Assembly (NCBI GenBank): GCA_009703925.1
Contig: WLFD01000002.1
Location: 1-53,857 of the forward strand
From: Actinomycetota bacterium
GTDB lineage: Bacteria; Actinomycetota; Acidimicrobiia; Acidimicrobiales; Acidimicrobilacustridaceae
DNA: 53,857 nt
Reading direction: 5' to 3'
The position numbers and the translations under genes were made by a program. Of this stretch, positions 52,545 through 53,857 are shown in pieces. The notes beneath the pieces are model-generated. The model was not told the DNA's origin, made no database searches, and saw only the letters and a program-made list of their open reading frames with translations. How positions within the stretch are numbered: the stretch's first letter is position 1; every line of letters starts with the position of its first letter.

Positions 52545-53318
52545 TCATCCGGCTCGCTGGGCGGCACTGGCCGAGCGCTGTCGGTCGAGCCAACCGAGCA
52601 GCACGGCAACGGCGCGGGGATCGTGGCGCAGCTGATGACCGCCACCCTCGATGATCCTCAGATCGGCTGCACCGTGTGCATCCGAGACTGCCCGGGCATC
52701 GAAGACCGGAACCATGTCGTCGTCGGATCCATGCAGGATGAGCAACGGTCGCGGCGCCAATGATTTCACTGCTGCGACCGCGCTCACCTGCCTGATCTCC
52801 CTCGCCCATGGTTCGAATGAGGGCGGGAACGATGCCGAACGGATGATCGCGGTTTCTCGAGCGTGTTGGAGAAGCCGTCGCGGATGATTCGCCCAATCGT
52901 CGAAATCGGCCGGTGATCCGATCGCAGCGACGCCGCGGATCTCAGGATCCAACGCCGCAGCATTGATCGACATGGATCCGCCGCTGCCGAATCCGGCCGC
53001 CCAAACCCCGTAGACGCCTTCGACGCTCCGGAGGAAGGCGGCGGCGGCAAGCAGATCGTCGCGCCAACCGAGCAACGAGAAATCGCCCTCCGACTCGCCG
53101 CAACCCCGGAAGTTGAACACGAGCACCATCCAGCCCATCTCGTTGGCGATGCGCTCGGCCAACTCGGGGAACGAACGTGCCGACAACCGACCGCCCTGAT
53201 TCAGATGGGGAAAACCGTGTGAGATGACAAGCCCCGGTACCGAGGTGCCTGGAGCTATGCGCGGACGCGCAATGTGGCCCGCAAGTTCAAGATCGCCTGA
53301 CCGGAAGAGCTTTTCCAT
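52545..53318 (-). CDS. Alpha/beta hydrolase
   Basis: A 257-residue serine hydrolase. The oxyanion region is VISHGFPHLN at about 31-40, and LVFNFRGCGESEG is at 66-78. The nucleophile elbow GFGSGGS carries Ser112. HGSDDDMVP near 196-204 gives the acid, and GGGHQL carries His228. There is no signal peptide, so it is probably cytoplasmic, unlike the SGNH lipoprotein that follows it by 4 bases. It resembles dienelactone-hydrolase/acyl-peptidase-like proteins, but substrate is unknown. The ATG at 53318 lies eight bases after TATGCT. Confidence 0.85.
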   Translation of the reverse strand: MEKLFRSGDLELAGHIARPRIAPGTSVPGLVISHGFPHLNQGGRLSARSFPELAERIANEMGWMVLVFNFRGCGESEGDFSLLGWRDDLLAAAAFLRSVEGVYGVWAAGFGSGGSMSINAAALDPEIRGVAAIGSPADFDDWANHPRRLLQHARETAIIRSASFPPSFEPWAREIRQVSAVAAVKSLAPRPLLILHGSDDDMVPVFDARAVSDAHGAADLRIIEGGGHQLRHDPRAVAVLLGWLDRQRSASAAQRAG

Positions 53319-53326
53319 CTGTATCA

Positions 53327-53332
53327 AGCATA
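53327..53332 (-). promoter_or_regulatory. Possible -10 element of the alpha/beta hydrolase gene
   Basis: TATGCT, 8 bases, then ATG. It would drive the hydrolase-lipoprotein pair. Confidence 0.4.
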
Positions 53333-53396
53333 CGGCCGGCAAACCGGTGCTCCGTCGCTCCCGCCGCAATCACCGCCGACCTGTTCGTCGAGTGGA

Positions 53397-53615
53397 TCAG
53401 TCCGCGCTGTCGAGACCGCTGCCATTCCCCTTGTAGGGCTTGTAGCAACGGTTGCGGGCTTCGGCCAACGTGTCGGGGCCGAAGCACAGGTAGGTCTCGG
53501 CAGCCATGAGTTCGGTGATGATCGACGGATCGTCGATGTTGTCGACGTCATACACGACGAGCGAACGCTTGTCGCCGACCCAACGGTTATGTTCGAACTT
53601 CACCGGACGTTCCAT
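53397..53615 (-). CDS. Conserved-looking small protein, unknown
   Basis: I do not recognise this 72-residue protein. It is soluble and acidic, starts MERPVKFEHNRWVGDKRSLV, and contains YDVDNIDDPSIITELMA and a basic/aromatic RNRCYKPYKGNGSG segment. There is no signal peptide or membrane segment. A TACGCT lies exactly six bases before its ATG, matching the leaderless pattern elsewhere in the window, which supports it being a real gene. It stands alone between the alpha/beta hydrolase and a partial gene. Confidence 0.68.
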   Translation of the reverse strand: MERPVKFEHNRWVGDKRSLVVYDVDNIDDPSIITELMAAETYLCFGPDTLAEARNRCYKPYKGNGSGLDSAD

Positions 53616-53621
53616 GTTTCA

Positions 53622-53627
53622 AGCGTA
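53622..53627 (-). promoter_or_regulatory. Probable leaderless -10 element of the 72-residue ORF
   Basis: TACGCT, 6 bases (TGAAAC), then ATG at 53613-53615. Confidence 0.45.
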
Positions 53628-53650
53628 GACGAGCACGCCGAGGTATCGGA

Positions 53651-53682
53651 GGTTCAGGCCATCGGCGGTTCAGGCCGTCGGG
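53651..53682. repeat. Imperfect tandem 16-bp repeat at the 3' end of the partial gene
   Basis: GGTTCAGGCCATCGGC is followed at once by GGTTCAGGCCGTCGGG. The unit differs at two positions. The second copy contains the stop codon of the partial gene and the first copy repeats a TGA 16 bases downstream, in another frame. Confidence 0.6.
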
Positions 53683-53857
53683 TCGCCGTTCTCGTCGGCG
53701 TCGGCGATCGCATCGAGTTGCGAACCGATCGCACCGATCGCTTCGAGATAGCGCTCGTTGCCGGCGATCACCTGAGCGACCCAGACATCGTCGATCGAGA
53801 GTTCCGCGTCGGCCGCCCGCCCGAGGACGTAGGCGAGAGCATCGTCCTCGGCCGCAA
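53670..53857 (-). CDS. Partial gene at right edge, unknown
   Basis: The C-terminal 60 or so residues of a minus-strand protein enter from the right edge. The readable end is acidic and helical, with DDALAYVLGRAADAEL, DDVWVAQVIAGNERYLEAIG and a tail ADADENGDPTA. I cannot assign a family. The frame is open to the edge and has the composition of its neighbours. The final 16 bases are nearly duplicated just downstream. Confidence 0.6.
   Translation of the reverse strand, partial: AAEDDALAYVLGRAADAELSIDDVWVAQVIAGNERYLEAIGAIGSQLDAIADADENGDPTA

Noticed and set aside
1-53857. tRNA, rRNA, CRISPR, insertion sequences or a defence cassette
   Set aside because: Gaps between genes are too short and lack cloverleaf, repeat-spacer or transposase signals. 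All recognisable genes are housekeeping or envelope-related.

Overview
The window is a dense, GC-rich, almost entirely coding stretch of a bacterial chromosome, most likely from an actinobacterium. The main evidence is an actinobacterial-type integration host factor (mihF) beside gmk-rpoZ-coaBC-metK-priA, a PriA that has lost its ATPase motifs, a homodimeric AceE, PyrR-controlled pyrimidine genes, and a DUF948/DUF6167-like membrane pair beside alaS. A deep branch such as Acidimicrobiia is my guess and is not proven here. Five genes (two rRNA/tRNA methyltransferases, ABC-F, aceE and an HhH-GPD protein) lie on the plus strand. All others are on the minus strand. I saw no rRNA, tRNA, CRISPR array, prophage or insertion sequence, and no gene-free stretch over 300 bases.

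Layout from left to right. 1-1046: partial fmt and def. 1069-2237: two plus-strand methyltransferases. 2234-7883: priA, metK, coaBC, rpoZ, gmk, mihF. 7936-16937: pyrF, pyrD, carB, carA, pyrC, pyrB, pyrR, a pyrimidine operon transcribed leftward from a PyrR-responsive leader just after nusB. 16999-23945: nusB, efp, an Xaa-Pro peptidase, then aroQ-aroB-aroK-aroC, a prepilin peptidase and aroE (shikimate pathway). 23946-33742: mltG, ruvX, alaS, three small proteins, rarA, aspS, hisS. 33801-39867: an OatA-like SGNH protein, the ppGpp enzyme rel, a possible 26-residue ORF, secF, secD, yajC. 39974-44427: tgt, queA, ruvB, ruvA, ruvC. 44511-53857: ABC-F, a short-chain dehydrogenase, rnhA, aceE, an HhH-GPD protein, an SGNH lipoprotein, an alpha/beta hydrolase, and two unrecognised genes, the last cut by the window edge.

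Many adjacent genes overlap as ATGA, GTGA or TGATG, so translational coupling is the rule. Upstream of transcription units the recurring pattern is a TANNNT hexamer 5-9 bases before the start codon, with no Shine-Dalgarno sequence between. This implies widespread leaderless mRNAs. The most interesting regulatory structure is the pyrR leader (16890-17001), which has a near-consensus PyrR binding hairpin, an alternative pairing that is mutually exclusive with it, and a strong intrinsic terminator. The def/methyltransferase divergence is a second compact case, with two opposed -10 elements sharing two bases.
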